A DNA stretch of 64,000 nucleotides. It comes from Mycobacterium simulans. Its GTDB lineage: Bacteria > Actinomycetota > Actinomycetes > Mycobacteriales > Mycobacteriaceae. The notes below the pieces were generated by a model. It was not told the DNA's origin, ran no database searches, and saw only the letters and a program-made list of their open reading frames with translations. The position numbers and the translations under genes were made by a program. Positions 16,101 to 23,921 of the stretch are shown piece after piece. Each line of letters opens with the position of its first letter. Positions within the stretch are counted from its first letter, which is position 1. The DNA lies in NCBI RefSeq assembly GCF_900232995.1, contig NZ_OCVX01000003.1, positions 2,292,898 through 2,356,897 on the forward strand. The letters run 5' to 3'.

Positions 16101-16426
16101 CTATTCGACCTCTGGTTGAGACGAACCGAGATCTGATCACAGCGGAACTCGCACTTCGTGCGCATCCCAGCGGCCACGGCCTTCCGTCGTTTGTCGAGGC
16201 GGTGGACCGCGCCGACCCTGACCTATTTGATTCCCTTTTAGCGTCGGTCAATGTTTCTACGGTCGCGGTGGATTGGGTCAAGCGACTTGAGGGGCAGTCT
16301 GACGAGGCGGAAGCGGTGAGAACCCTCTTGAGTCGACTAGCGTTGAGCGAACATGACTTACGAGCTCAAGCCGCCGGCCGCACAGCTGACCCAGCAGGTG
16401 CGGTACGCGACGACATACCGACATAA
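13151..16426 (+). CDS. SIR2-domain STAND-type NTPase, candidate anti-phage NADase
   Basis: Protein of 1091 aa. The N-terminal SIR2-like domain (about 15-270) keeps the NAD-binding GAGLS at 26-30, FNWD at 132-135 (N133, D135), the catalytic-type His in KPHGD (H159) and GYSGSD at 201-206. A P-loop NTPase follows: Walker A GVSGSGKS at 312-319 and a Walker-B-like VIAVVDDAQS with D365-D366. The remaining ~650 residues look all-helical and could be a sensor or repeat region. SIR2-STAND proteins (Avs5-like and relatives) destroy NAD+ on sensing phage. Codon use appears richer in A/T third positions than the neighbours, suggesting transfer. The ATG is 63 bp after a truncated helicase frame. The exact subfamily is not identifiable here. 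Confidence 0.82.
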   Translation: MSVDITDQILNAASQVRSHHAVAVLGAGLSASCYPMTAQTPPLVWAALDANPETRARVAQRVEKPDGSGKTLVGSNADPLEIAWSEIADSLPARQAFQRAFADLDLERDPAPAHVALARLIRAGIVEYVISFNWDTALERAYEQLYGVSIPAGMLVKPHGDANQTDTQWVLPHQTGVVPGSVTSRVNEMAAGHPRVFMIVGYSGSDPSVVADLLSPMEGRWPVIRIGPNCTGDEAVQGTADEVLPALVRELTPGEAQTRAWRVVTFHGQRSLRAALVGYRLGPNDVNSCPELPGVGGIVSRIKAARFVAITGVSGSGKSISAFQAAHHLNQEGWSVLELVNPGTADQDSVQEFAAAPGPVIAVVDDAQSIDAAIVREFERAVSDDHAVILCTTSWGSPAEQVQLVAKRAVEAMASFCFTHAEDVAAMIVPIDDSLGWGLGKEPIERRIQVASAADVPWQFMHILSGGERRLNEVFEELRSADLDALLSIVALQQVISTDEGCSADELARGASEVGLNPDRVATGLPELERRRLVFGRDGRLRTPHIRFAIQVLIEVLRTPTVAPAPAILQLSRSALLSPEVQNRGRLWLLDSIRLKALRYSGLLVDDAIQQHMTDQFFKSNPDELGLQATLLWTLDFWWRKLPEPVWDQIGEQLPAWILTATNESAYGLHWLLNGLRGKNSTSHETVCITVGMPALLNRMVETATGHYVGNWESLIAELSQVNWPILQGWASAVQRDVPIAEFRSWVAREVTESRNLRGWADLAQVLWHYSREMVEAIVEQISPRLVEGLERNPVEANSEIFRWYFGFLVLVVDRGAGDDEDAEYADDVACYRELMLRWINDSDWSKVGRALSSTHPEAFHNFSLLTHMLRSVDQAKLDLMCHSVDIDSFDARTEHYWGDSIWRLREAIVTLSASTDMEPARTLLLRHQAELTQLPPWTIRIIPEIAVSKLSAGQVHLGQEGYSFDWTECAKIIESVAAVDISAIRPLVETNRDLITAELALRAHPSGHGLPSFVEAVDRADPDLFDSLLASVNVSTVAVDWVKRLEGQSDEAEAVRTLLSRLALSEHDLRAQAAGRTADPAGAVRDDIPT

Positions 16427-16462
16427 TGCACCGTCAGACGCCGAGGTTCACGAAAATCGAGG

Positions 16463-17299
16463 CTAGTGGCGCCAGCCCTCGCCGGCTTGTTCGTCAAACG
16501 TGCGGTCGATGCGCTCGCACCTGCGGCGAACCGAGGCGCGGGCGGCCTCGTGCGGAAGGACATACAGCCGGTTGGCCAGAATCGCGTCGGCGGTCAGGCG
16601 GGCAACGTCGTCGACGCCGACGGTGTCGTCCTGTGACGGGAGCGAACCCAGCGAGCCCGTCACATCGGGTGCTGACGACAGGCCGCAATCGGCGCCGCGG
16701 ATTCTTTCAGAGTTGGAGACCAGCTTGGTTTCGATCACCATCGGACAGAGCACCGATACCCCGATGCCGTTGTTCTTGACTTCACGGGCCAGCGTCTCCG
16801 CCAGGCCGACAACGCCATACTTGGCAACACCATAGGTCCCAAGGCCGGCGTTGGGCACCAGGCCGGCGAAGGACGCGGTAAAGGCGATGTGACCGCCCGT
16901 GCCCTGTTCGAGCAACCTCGGCAGGAATGCCTCGACGGCATGAATGTTGCCCCACAGGTCGATATCGATCACCCAGTGCCAGTCGTCGTGAGTCATCTCC
17001 GCGATTGGACCCGCCAGGACAATGCCTGCGTTGCTGAAGACGACGTCGACATGGCCCAGAAGCCGGAAAGCCTCATCCGCGAGGTGAACGACCTCTTCGA
17101 GATGTCGGACGTCGCAGATCACGCCGTGCGCCTCGTACCCCTCGGCGGATAGCCGGGCAACCGCCTGGTCCAGCCCCGGTTGGTCGACGTCTGCGAGCAC
17201 CACTTTGGCGCCGCGGCGGGCGAACTCCTCGGCGGTCGCCAAACCGATGCCGTTCGCGCCGCCAGTGATTACCGCTCCGCGCCCCTCGAATCCGTCCAT
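16463..17299 (-). CDS. Short-chain dehydrogenase/reductase (classical SDR)
   Basis: 278-aa SDR with TGGANGIG cofactor motif, SNAG in place of NNAG, and the catalytic TYGVAKYG segment. The ATG at 17299 is chosen; a TTG nine bases upstream is in frame. The C-terminus is rich in Arg and acidic residues. It follows a second SDR (12 bp gap) and a P450 on the same strand, so the three probably form one operon in which a P450 hydroxylates and the SDRs oxidise the product. It converges with the SIR2-STAND gene; the 36-bp gap shows no clear terminator. Confidence 0.9.
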   Translation of the reverse strand: MDGFEGRGAVITGGANGIGLATAEEFARRGAKVVLADVDQPGLDQAVARLSAEGYEAHGVICDVRHLEEVVHLADEAFRLLGHVDVVFSNAGIVLAGPIAEMTHDDWHWVIDIDLWGNIHAVEAFLPRLLEQGTGGHIAFTASFAGLVPNAGLGTYGVAKYGVVGLAETLAREVKNNGIGVSVLCPMVIETKLVSNSERIRGADCGLSSAPDVTGSLGSLPSQDDTVGVDDVARLTADAILANRLYVLPHEAARASVRRRCERIDRTFDEQAGEGWRH

Positions 17300-17311
17300 A
17301 GACTCCAAACA

Positions 17312-18151
17312 CTATTTCAAGCAGCTACCCGCGTCGACGGGCAGGGTGACACCCGTGATGTATCGGGACTCGTCGGAGGCGAAGAACAGCACCGCGTTGC
17401 TAATGTCCTTTGGCTCCACCCATGGAATGGGCAGCGTATGGAACATCTGACAGATCGGGGCCATGTCGTCGGGACCTGGATTCTCCAGATCCGGCCGGAA
17501 CAACTTCCAGGTCCCTTCGTTCATGATCATCGGGGTGCTGACATGCGTGGGATTGACGGTGTTGACGCGAATCATGTGTTGCCCCAACTCCACTGCGAAG
17601 GATCGCATGATGCCCACCACACCGTGCTTGGCCGCGACATAGCTGCCGCAATGCGGGTAGGCTTTCAGCCCGCCCACCGAGCTAGTCAAAATGATCGAAC
17701 CGCCCCTGCCGCCAGCGATCATATGTGGCACACCGGCTTTCACCGACTTCCAGACGCTCGACAAGTTTACGTCGACCATCTCCTGCCAGTCGTATTCGCT
17801 GGTCTTGTCCAGTGTGTCGCCGCCATTGCCGATGCCCGCGTTGGCCACGATGATGTCGAGCCGGCCCAACTGCTCCACGCCGCTATCCACCGCGGCTTTT
17901 GTGGCGTCGTAATCGCGTACATCGACTTCGGCCGTAAAGATTCTGCGGTTAAGGCCCTTGACCAGATCGGCGGTCTCGGCCAGATCCTCGGGCGTCGACG
18001 CCGGGATGGTGGTGTTTTTCACGATTGGCTTACAGACGTCAACGGCGATGATGTCGGCGCCCTCTTCCGCCAATCGCACCGCATGGCTGCGGCCCTGACC
18101 GCGCGCCGCCCCGGTGATGAAAGCGACTTTGCCCTCAACACGTCCAGTCAT
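17312..18151 (-). CDS. Mycofactocin-coupled SDR-family oxidoreductase
   Basis: 279-aa SDR with the cofactor motif TGAARGQG followed by an insert with the NTTIPASTPEDLAETADLV block. This insert is typical of the mycofactocin-associated/carveol-dehydrogenase SDR group, which holds NAD tightly and passes electrons to mycofactocin. NAG and SYVAAKHG (catalytic Tyr-x3-Lys) are present, and the C-terminus ends ITGVTLPVDAGSCLK. ATG 18151 has GAGGTAACC directly upstream. Middle gene of the P450-SDR-SDR operon; probably oxidises an alcohol made by the P450. Confidence 0.9.
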   Translation of the reverse strand: MTGRVEGKVAFITGAARGQGRSHAVRLAEEGADIIAVDVCKPIVKNTTIPASTPEDLAETADLVKGLNRRIFTAEVDVRDYDATKAAVDSGVEQLGRLDIIVANAGIGNGGDTLDKTSEYDWQEMVDVNLSSVWKSVKAGVPHMIAGGRGGSIILTSSVGGLKAYPHCGSYVAAKHGVVGIMRSFAVELGQHMIRVNTVNPTHVSTPMIMNEGTWKLFRPDLENPGPDDMAPICQMFHTLPIPWVEPKDISNAVLFFASDESRYITGVTLPVDAGSCLK

Positions 18152-18182
18152 GGTTACCTCGTTTCCTGCATCTCCTTGTGAT

Positions 18183-19385
18183 TCAGCCGAGAACGGCCGG
18201 CATGGTCTCCCAGCCCCGAACCGTCGACGTCGGGGACAGCTTGGCGTCGGTGAGATCGACATCCCACTCGGGGAAGCGCTTGAGGATCTCCTCCAGCGCG
18301 ATCCGCCCCTCGAGGCGCGCCAGCGCCGAGCCGAGACAGTAGTGGGTGCCGACACTGAACGTCAGATGTTGATGCGGCTCGCGCTGAATGTCGAAAACAT
18401 CACCGTCCGGCGGGAATTGGCGGTGGTCACGGTTGGCCGCCCCAATCAGTAACATCATGATGCTGCCCTGGGGCACCCGCTGGCCGTAGTACTCGACGTC
18501 GCGGGTGACATACCTGGCCACGTGCGGAGCCGGTGGCTCGTAACGCAGCAGCTCTTCAACCGCCTGAGGAATCAATGACGGGTCCGCGACCAGCGCGCGA
18601 CGCTGATCGGGATGCTCGGCCAATACCTTGCCGGCCCAGCCGATCAGCCGGGTCGTGGTCTCGTTGCCCGCACCGGACACGACGGTGACATAGGTCAGCA
18701 GTTCGTCGCGGGTAAGCCGACGAACGGTCCCAGTTTCGTCCGCAAACTCCACGTTCAGCAGCTCGGTCATGATGTCATCGGAGGGATGCTCAGCGCGCCA
18801 GTCGATGTAATGGCCGAAGAATTCACCATTCAGCATGTCTTCGGGCGAGGTCTTCATCGGCTTGCCGACCTCGGTGCGCATCTGCGCATTCGCGAAATCC
18901 CTTGCGGCTTCTTGATCCTCCTCGGGAACCCCGAGCAGCATGCCAATAACCCGCATCGGCATTTGCGCCCCGAGGTCTGCCACGAAGTCAAACCCGTCGA
19001 CTCCGATCAGCGGATCCAAACTGCGGGCGCAGAATTCGCGGATTTGGGGTTCAAGTTGGCTGATCTTGCGCGGGGTGAACATTCGAGACAACAACTTGCG
19101 GTGGATGTCGTGGATTGGTGGGTCCTCGAAAATCAGGACGCCTGGCGGCATCTCGATGTTCGCCCGGATGATTTCGAGAATTGCGCCCCTGGCCGAGCTG
19201 AACGTCTGGTAGTCAACGATCGCGGCGTCCACGTCGGCGTACCGGCTGAGCGCATAGAAGTCGTGCTGTTCGTTGTAGTACAGCGGCGCCTCGTCGCGCA
19301 GCCGCCGGAACACCGGGTAGGGGTCGGCGTTGAGCCGCACGTCATACGGGTCGAAATAGACGTCGCTGGCCGCAGTGACTGCCAC
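18183..19385 (-). CDS. Cytochrome P450
   Basis: 400-aa P450. The I-helix motif is SGAGNETT, the K-helix EELLRYE, and the haem loop FSVGTHYCLG with C350 as thiolate. A GTG at 19385 preceded by GAGAGGCGAT gives the N-terminus (M)AVTAASDVYFDPYD; an in-frame ATG further upstream would add 18 residues without domain content. First gene of the operon with the two SDRs downstream. No ferredoxin is encoded next to it, so it must use one of the others. A near-match to the cluster palindrome lies about 107 bp upstream. Confidence 0.92.
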   Translation of the reverse strand: MAVTAASDVYFDPYDVRLNADPYPVFRRLRDEAPLYYNEQHDFYALSRYADVDAAIVDYQTFSSARGAILEIIRANIEMPPGVLIFEDPPIHDIHRKLLSRMFTPRKISQLEPQIREFCARSLDPLIGVDGFDFVADLGAQMPMRVIGMLLGVPEEDQEAARDFANAQMRTEVGKPMKTSPEDMLNGEFFGHYIDWRAEHPSDDIMTELLNVEFADETGTVRRLTRDELLTYVTVVSGAGNETTTRLIGWAGKVLAEHPDQRRALVADPSLIPQAVEELLRYEPPAPHVARYVTRDVEYYGQRVPQGSIMMLLIGAANRDHRQFPPDGDVFDIQREPHQHLTFSVGTHYCLGSALARLEGRIALEEILKRFPEWDVDLTDAKLSPTSTVRGWETMPAVLG

Positions 19386-19491
19386 GGGATATCGCCTCTC
19401 GCCGGAACCGTGCCGCAACTGAACTCTGTCATCACCCACCGATGAGTGTCAACGCCAAATACGCTTTAGCTAGTTGTGGCTCTCGATATTT

Positions 19492-19506
19492 AAGAATAGC
19501 GTTCTC
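19492..19506. promoter_or_regulatory. Near-match to the cluster palindrome (P450 operon side)
   Basis: AAGAATAGCGTTCTC agrees with GAGAAT-N3-ATTCTC at 10 of 12 arm positions. It lies between the P450 gene (start 19385, minus strand) and the 3' end of the TetR gene. It may be an operator for the P450-SDR-SDR operon. Motif-based inference. Confidence 0.4.
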
Positions 19507-19564
19507 GCACTTGGAGGCCGGGTGCGATATTCGCTCAGCATGTGGAGCGTTGACTAGGAGACGC

Positions 19565-20290
19565 TCACGCTCGGGAGGTGGCGAATCCGTGTGAGCAGAA
19601 GTCCCACACCTCGTCGGCGGTGATGGGATGGATCGTGGCGTCGTCGGATCCGCCGCTGGACTGCGCGATGAACATGACCGTCTGCATGGTCATGGCCGCG
19701 ACCCGCTTGGGATTGATTTCGGCGCGCAACTCGCCGGCTTCTCCCGCGGCTTCCATTAGTTCGGTGAGCAACGCCAGTAGCGGTGCGTGCGCCGTTTTGA
19801 CCTCGGCCGGATGCGTCACCAGCAACCTCGGTGCAAAGTCTGTGAACAGCGGCCGCTTAGCCGTCGGGTCGGGGCGTGACGCCTCATACAACAGTTCGAC
19901 GGCCACCTTCAGGCGCTCCAGCGGATCGGTGTGGCTTTCCGTGGCGGCGCGGATTTGGTCGGCTGATCGACTCAGGGCGTCTTCGAACAATGCGAGCAGT
20001 AGCTCGTGTTTGCCGTCGAACTGCAGGTAGAAGCTCCGCAACGACTGGCGGGAACGATCCACAACCTCCTGGACGGTAAAGTCTGTGCTGCCCTTCTCGA
20101 TGATGATGGCCTGCGCCGCATCCAGGAATCGCTGAACGCGCTGCGCTGCCCGCAGTTTCGCGGTCTTGATGGACCGCTCGACGGCGCGCTGCTTCCAGGC
20201 CGGCTCTTCGCTGGGATTGGTCACGGGCGCCTCAGGTGATTGCCGCGAGGAGAGAACATGGTTGGACTGTACCGGAGAACGCCGTGCCAT
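19565..20290 (-). CDS. TetR-family regulator, probable controller of the GAGAAT palindrome regulon
   Basis: 241-aa regulator with a ~45-residue hydrophilic N-terminal extension. The TetR DNA-binding domain (AAQRVQRFLDAAQAIIIEKG, then FTVQEVVDRSRQSLRSFYLQF) is followed by a long C-terminal ligand domain. The ATG at 20290 is used; internal starts are possible because the domain begins late. The gene diverges from an acyl-CoA dehydrogenase at 20414. The perfect palindrome between them overlaps the promoter, the classical layout of an autoregulated TetR. Related palindromes in front of other operons make this protein the best candidate for their shared regulator. Confidence 0.88.
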   Translation of the reverse strand: MARRSPVQSNHVLSSRQSPEAPVTNPSEEPAWKQRAVERSIKTAKLRAAQRVQRFLDAAQAIIIEKGSTDFTVQEVVDRSRQSLRSFYLQFDGKHELLLALFEDALSRSADQIRAATESHTDPLERLKVAVELLYEASRPDPTAKRPLFTDFAPRLLVTHPAEVKTAHAPLLALLTELMEAAGEAGELRAEINPKRVAAMTMQTVMFIAQSSGGSDDATIHPITADEVWDFCSHGFATSRA

Positions 20291-20328
20291 CGCTGCGCTC
20301 GACCTCCTTACGGACGACGTTTTGGAGA

Positions 20329-20361
20329 TTGTAACTTCCTCATGACGAGAATACTATTCTC
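20329..20361 (+). promoter_or_regulatory. Promoter with embedded perfect palindrome operator
   Basis: TTGTAA (20329-20334), a 17-bp spacer and TACTAT (20352-20357) form a good promoter pointing to the acyl-CoA dehydrogenase. The -10 box is the centre of GAGAATACTATTCTC (20347-20361), a perfect 7+1+7 inverted repeat. A bound repressor would block the -10 box. The site also lies upstream of the divergent TetR gene. Confidence 0.65.
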
Positions 20362-20413
20362 TTGAACGTGTGTTTGGGAAGCGGATTCGAGAGAGTAAGC
20401 CCGGAGGAACCCC

Positions 20414-21589
20414 GTGCAGCTGACGTTTGATGCGGACGTCGAGGCATTCCGAGCCGAATTCGTGGCATTTCTTGATCGGCATTTGCCGGACGAGGACGAA
20501 GGGTTCGAGCGGCCGCGGTCTTGCTCACATGTCCCGGAGTGGGCGCGCCGGTGGCAGCGGCTGCTTTTCGATAATGGGTGGCTGCTGCCCGGCAATCCGC
20601 CGGAGTTTGGTGGCCGCAACGCCTCACTGCTGCAGCAATACGTGCACCTAGAGGAGTTGTCGCGCCGGAGAATTTATCCGAGTTTCAATCCGCAGGGTAT
20701 CGGCATCATTGCGGCGTCATTGTTGACGTTCGGAACGCCGGAGCAAAAGCGGCGCTGGGCGATACCGATTCTGCGGGCCGAGATCACGGCGTCGCTGGGC
20801 ATGAGCGAGCCCGGCGCGGGCTCGGATCTAGCGTCGCTGAAAACGCGGGCGCTGCTACAAGGCGATCACTTCGTGGTCAACGGTCAGAAGGTGTGGACTT
20901 CGGGTGCCCATGATGCCGACGTCGTGCTGACGTTCGTGCGCACCGATCCTAAGGCCCCAAAACACAAGGGCATCAGCGTGTTGCTGATTCCAACCGATAC
21001 TCCCGGTGTGGTGCGCCGTCCGTTCGCGTCGGTATGTGGTTACGACGATGTCGACTTCAACGAGGTCTTCTTCACCGACGTGCTTGTGCCGGCCGAAAAC
21101 CTCGTAGGAAAGCTCAACGAAGGCTGGCGGGTGGCTAACGGCTCCCTGGGACACGAACGCACCATGCTGTGGATGGATTACGCCAACCTGTTGCAACAGC
21201 TGACGGTCGATTTCAGCCCATCGGGAGCACTCGAACGAGATCGCTACGCCACGTTGGTGATGGATGCTCAGGCGCTGCGGCTATTGGGCTCGTCGGCTCT
21301 GGCACGTGCGGCTCGCGGAGAGGAGGACGTTCCCGCCCAATCCGTGCTCAAACTGCTCGGTTCCGAAGCACTGCAACGCGGCGCCGAGGACACGCTGAAC
21401 GCGGCGGGTGCCGACGGGCTCGTGCATCCCGCGATCACCTCGTTGTTCGCGCCGCTGAATCTGGATAGCCACTACGGCAGCCGATTCGACCGGTACGCGC
21501 GCAGCTTTGCCGCGACCATCGCCGGCGGCACTTCGGAAATCCAGCGAAACATCATCGCCGAACGCATCCTCGGGTTGCCGCGCAATTAG
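20414..21589 (+). CDS. Acyl-CoA dehydrogenase (FadE-type)
   Basis: 391-aa flavoprotein dehydrogenase of acyl-CoA esters. It has the N-terminal helical domain, the ITASLGMSEPGAGSDLASL flavin/substrate strand, VVNGQKVWTSGAHDAD, and the C-terminal GGTSEIQRNIIAERILGLPR motif. The GTG start has GGAGGAAC upstream. It is alike almost end to end with the protein encoded at 56250-57425, so the two arose by duplication. It is controlled by the palindrome promoter just upstream and diverges from the TetR gene. Confidence 0.92.
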   Translation: MQLTFDADVEAFRAEFVAFLDRHLPDEDEGFERPRSCSHVPEWARRWQRLLFDNGWLLPGNPPEFGGRNASLLQQYVHLEELSRRRIYPSFNPQGIGIIAASLLTFGTPEQKRRWAIPILRAEITASLGMSEPGAGSDLASLKTRALLQGDHFVVNGQKVWTSGAHDADVVLTFVRTDPKAPKHKGISVLLIPTDTPGVVRRPFASVCGYDDVDFNEVFFTDVLVPAENLVGKLNEGWRVANGSLGHERTMLWMDYANLLQQLTVDFSPSGALERDRYATLVMDAQALRLLGSSALARAARGEEDVPAQSVLKLLGSEALQRGAEDTLNAAGADGLVHPAITSLFAPLNLDSHYGSRFDRYARSFAATIAGGTSEIQRNIIAERILGLPRN

Positions 21590-21597
21590 CTCGCCGG

Positions 21598-22398
21598 TTA
21601 CAGGTTGACCAGCCGCGGCGCAAATCCCTTGTCCCGCAAGATAGCGCCGGCCTCGCGGATCAGCTCACGGGAACTGCCGAGCAGTCCGTCCAGCATCAGC
21701 GATCGTTTGACGTGGCGATGCAGCTGGTGTTCGGCGGTGAAGCCGATGCCACCGAGCACCTGCTGACAGTGCCGTGCGGCGGTCAGCGCCGCTTGACCGG
21801 CCCCGGCTTTGGCCAGCAGGCAAGCGAACTCATCGGATTCATCGGTTGCCTGCAGCGTTGCCTCGGCGCCTTCGATAGCGACAAGCGTCTCGGCCAACCG
21901 GTGCCGGATCGCCTGGAAAGATGCGATGGGCTGGCCGAACTGAACGCGATCCAGGGCGTGCTGGCGTGCCAGGGACAACATCGCACGGCCGGTGCCGACC
22001 AGCCACCAGCCCAAAGCCCGCTGCCCGGCCGCGTTCGAAATGGAGGTCACCGGATCACCCGCTGCCACCCGGCGTATCGGGAGCTCGGGGTCTAGCGTCG
22101 TACCGGCCTGATCGGTGCGTTCCCAAACCACCCAGGAGTGGCCGGCGTAGGGCAGTGGCACGGTAGCGCCGCCCGCACGCCCGGTCGCCCGCAGTACGAC
22201 GTCGTTGACGACAGGTGCGTGCGCGCCGGTCTCGCCGAGCATCCGGAACACCAACGGAATTGCGATGTCCGGGATTTCGTCGAGCATGTCGAGCCAGCCG
22301 AGCTCGGCAAGCGCCGCATCGAGCTTGGCGCCCGTAGCGGCCGCCATCGTCGTTCGCAGTGAGTCGGTCAGCAGCTGCAATTCGGGGCCGGTCGTCAT
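21598..22398 (-). CDS. Small acyl-CoA dehydrogenase subunit (heteromeric FadE partner)
   Basis: 266-aa protein of the acyl-CoA dehydrogenase family that is much shorter than usual. The N-terminal and middle domains are reduced, while the C-terminal helical bundle is kept (RVQFGQPIASFQAIRHRLAE, QVLGGIGFTAEHQLHRHVKR). In mycobacteria such short proteins pair with a full-length FadE to make an alpha2-beta2 enzyme in which FAD sits between subunits. Its gene follows the full-length FadE at 22405-23505 with a 6-bp gap, consistent with such a complex. It converges with the acyl-CoA dehydrogenase at 20414. Confidence 0.85.
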   Translation of the reverse strand: MTTGPELQLLTDSLRTTMAAATGAKLDAALAELGWLDMLDEIPDIAIPLVFRMLGETGAHAPVVNDVVLRATGRAGGATVPLPYAGHSWVVWERTDQAGTTLDPELPIRRVAAGDPVTSISNAAGQRALGWWLVGTGRAMLSLARQHALDRVQFGQPIASFQAIRHRLAETLVAIEGAEATLQATDESDEFACLLAKAGAGQAALTAARHCQQVLGGIGFTAEHQLHRHVKRSLMLDGLLGSSRELIREAGAILRDKGFAPRLVNL

Positions 22399-22404
22399 CT
22401 CGGG

Positions 22405-23505
22405 TCAATCCTTGCCGAGGTCGAGCAGTCGCCGGGCGATGATATTGCGCTGCACTTCCGCGGTACCGCCGTAGATGGTCGCCGCGCGGGAGTACAGATA
22501 CTCCGAACGCCATGGTGTCTGGTCGAGCTCCACTGCTCCGGGCAGCAGGTCGTGAACGGCATCGTAAAGCCGTTGCTCGGCGGTGGCCAGCAGCACCTTG
22601 TCGATGGAGGTCTCCGGCCCAAGGCGCGCCCCGTCGGCCAACCGGTGCTGGGTGGCACGTGACCGGCAGCGCAGCATGTGCAGCGCGAGATACGCTGCAC
22701 CGAGGTCGAATTCGTCAGGATCCGGAGCCTGGGCTATGAGCTCATCAAATCGTGAGTACAAGTAGGCGATTCGCTGCCAGAAGCAGGTCGAGCGCTCATA
22801 GGGCAGCAGGTCCATCGCGAGCCGCCAGCCTTCCCCGGGCTTGCCGAGCATCCGGCTGCTCGGGACCACCACGTCGTCGTAGTAGACCTCGCAGAATTCG
22901 TCGACACCGTGCATGGTGCGAAGCGGCCGAATGCTAATCCCCGGGGTGTCCAAATCAACGAAAAACGCGGTAATTCCGTCATGGGGGCTGGAATTGCCCG
23001 GCGCGGTGCGGGCGAGCAGGATGCAGCGGGTGGAGAACTGGGCGAAGCTGGTCCAGACCTTCTGCCCATTGACAATCCAGTCGTCGCCCCGGGGCACGGC
23101 GCGGGTGGCTAGCGACGCCAGGTCGCTGCCCGATCCCGGCTCGGAAAAGCCCTGACACCATTGCTCGCGTCCGCTGAGCAGCCGCGGCACCATCTCCGCC
23201 GCGAGTTCTGCTGGCGCGTAATCGATCATCGTAGGCGCAAGGACTTCGACCATTGAGTACGGCCCCGGTTCGGCGAGACGGCGGCCGACCACCTCCTCGC
23301 CGACGATTGCGCGCAACAGCGCGGGCCCGCCCAAGCCGCCAACCGCAACCGGCCAGCCGTAGCGCATCCACCCGGCTTCGTACAGCGCGGAATGCACGCG
23401 GGCGAGTTGCTTCATGTGGCCGGGTAGCGAGTCGCCTGGTCCGGGGGTCAGGTCGTGATCGTCGAGCCACGCGCGCAAGTCCGCCCGGAACTGCTCAACG
23501 TTCAC
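22405..23505 (-). CDS. Acyl-CoA dehydrogenase (FadE-type)
   Basis: 366-aa flavoenzyme with the family segments WCQGFSEPGSGSDLASL, VNGQKVWTSFAQFSTRCIL and a C-terminal YGGTAEVQRNIIARRLLDL. The GTG start overlaps the stop of the SnoaL-like gene (GTGA). Together with the short subunit downstream it likely forms a heteromeric dehydrogenase that introduces the alpha-beta double bond in the CoA ester made by this operon. Confidence 0.91.
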   Translation of the reverse strand: MNVEQFRADLRAWLDDHDLTPGPGDSLPGHMKQLARVHSALYEAGWMRYGWPVAVGGLGGPALLRAIVGEEVVGRRLAEPGPYSMVEVLAPTMIDYAPAELAAEMVPRLLSGREQWCQGFSEPGSGSDLASLATRAVPRGDDWIVNGQKVWTSFAQFSTRCILLARTAPGNSSPHDGITAFFVDLDTPGISIRPLRTMHGVDEFCEVYYDDVVVPSSRMLGKPGEGWRLAMDLLPYERSTCFWQRIAYLYSRFDELIAQAPDPDEFDLGAAYLALHMLRCRSRATQHRLADGARLGPETSIDKVLLATAEQRLYDAVHDLLPGAVELDQTPWRSEYLYSRAATIYGGTAEVQRNIIARRLLDLGKD

Positions 23506-23921
23506 GGCGCCGGACGGCCGACCGCATGTGGACGTCCCGAGTCGTGCACGCCACTACGCCGGATGAACGTCATGGCACGGGTTTTCAGCCGCCAGCCGTC
23601 TGCAGTTCGGGAGTAGGTGTCACGGTAGTAGCCGATTCGCATGTCATGAGTCGCGTGTTCGATGAAGCACAATGGCTGCGTGCCGCTTGCCGAATCGCCA
23701 TCCAACTCCACCACCGCAGTTCCGGTGAGAAATAGGCCCTTTGGCGCGGCGGCCACCAAGTCCGGAAACCGGTCCAGGCCGTAGGTGTCACCGAACGCGC
23801 TGTAGGTCCCATCGGGCGTGAAGACGCCGACCAGTCCCTTGATGTCTTCCTGGGTGATGGTGACCGCGTACCGCGCGAGCAGTTGTTGGATCTCCACCAA
23901 GTCGTCAGTTCTGGTTGGCAT
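23502..23921 (-). CDS. SnoaL-like/NTF2-fold protein
   Basis: 139-aa protein with a cone-shaped NTF2-like fold: an N-terminal helix (EIQQLLARYAVTITQEDIKG), FTPDGTYSAFG, and late strands RIGYYRDTYSRTADGWRLKTR. Members act as small hydratases, isomerases or cyclases, or as ring-hydroxylating dioxygenase beta-like subunits. Since the operon contains a Rieske oxygenase alpha subunit but no obvious beta subunit, a role with that enzyme is possible but unproven. It overlaps the amidohydrolase gene by 17 bp and the FadE gene by 4 bp. Confidence 0.8.
   Translation of the reverse strand: MPTRTDDLVEIQQLLARYAVTITQEDIKGLVGVFTPDGTYSAFGDTYGLDRFPDLVAAAPKGLFLTGTAVVELDGDSASGTQPLCFIEHATHDMRIGYYRDTYSRTADGWRLKTRAMTFIRRSGVHDSGRPHAVGRPAP

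Noticed and set aside
11406..16462. Insertion sequence, integrase or tRNA marking island borders
   Set aside because: I found no transposase, integrase, terminal repeat or tRNA gene in or beside the segment.
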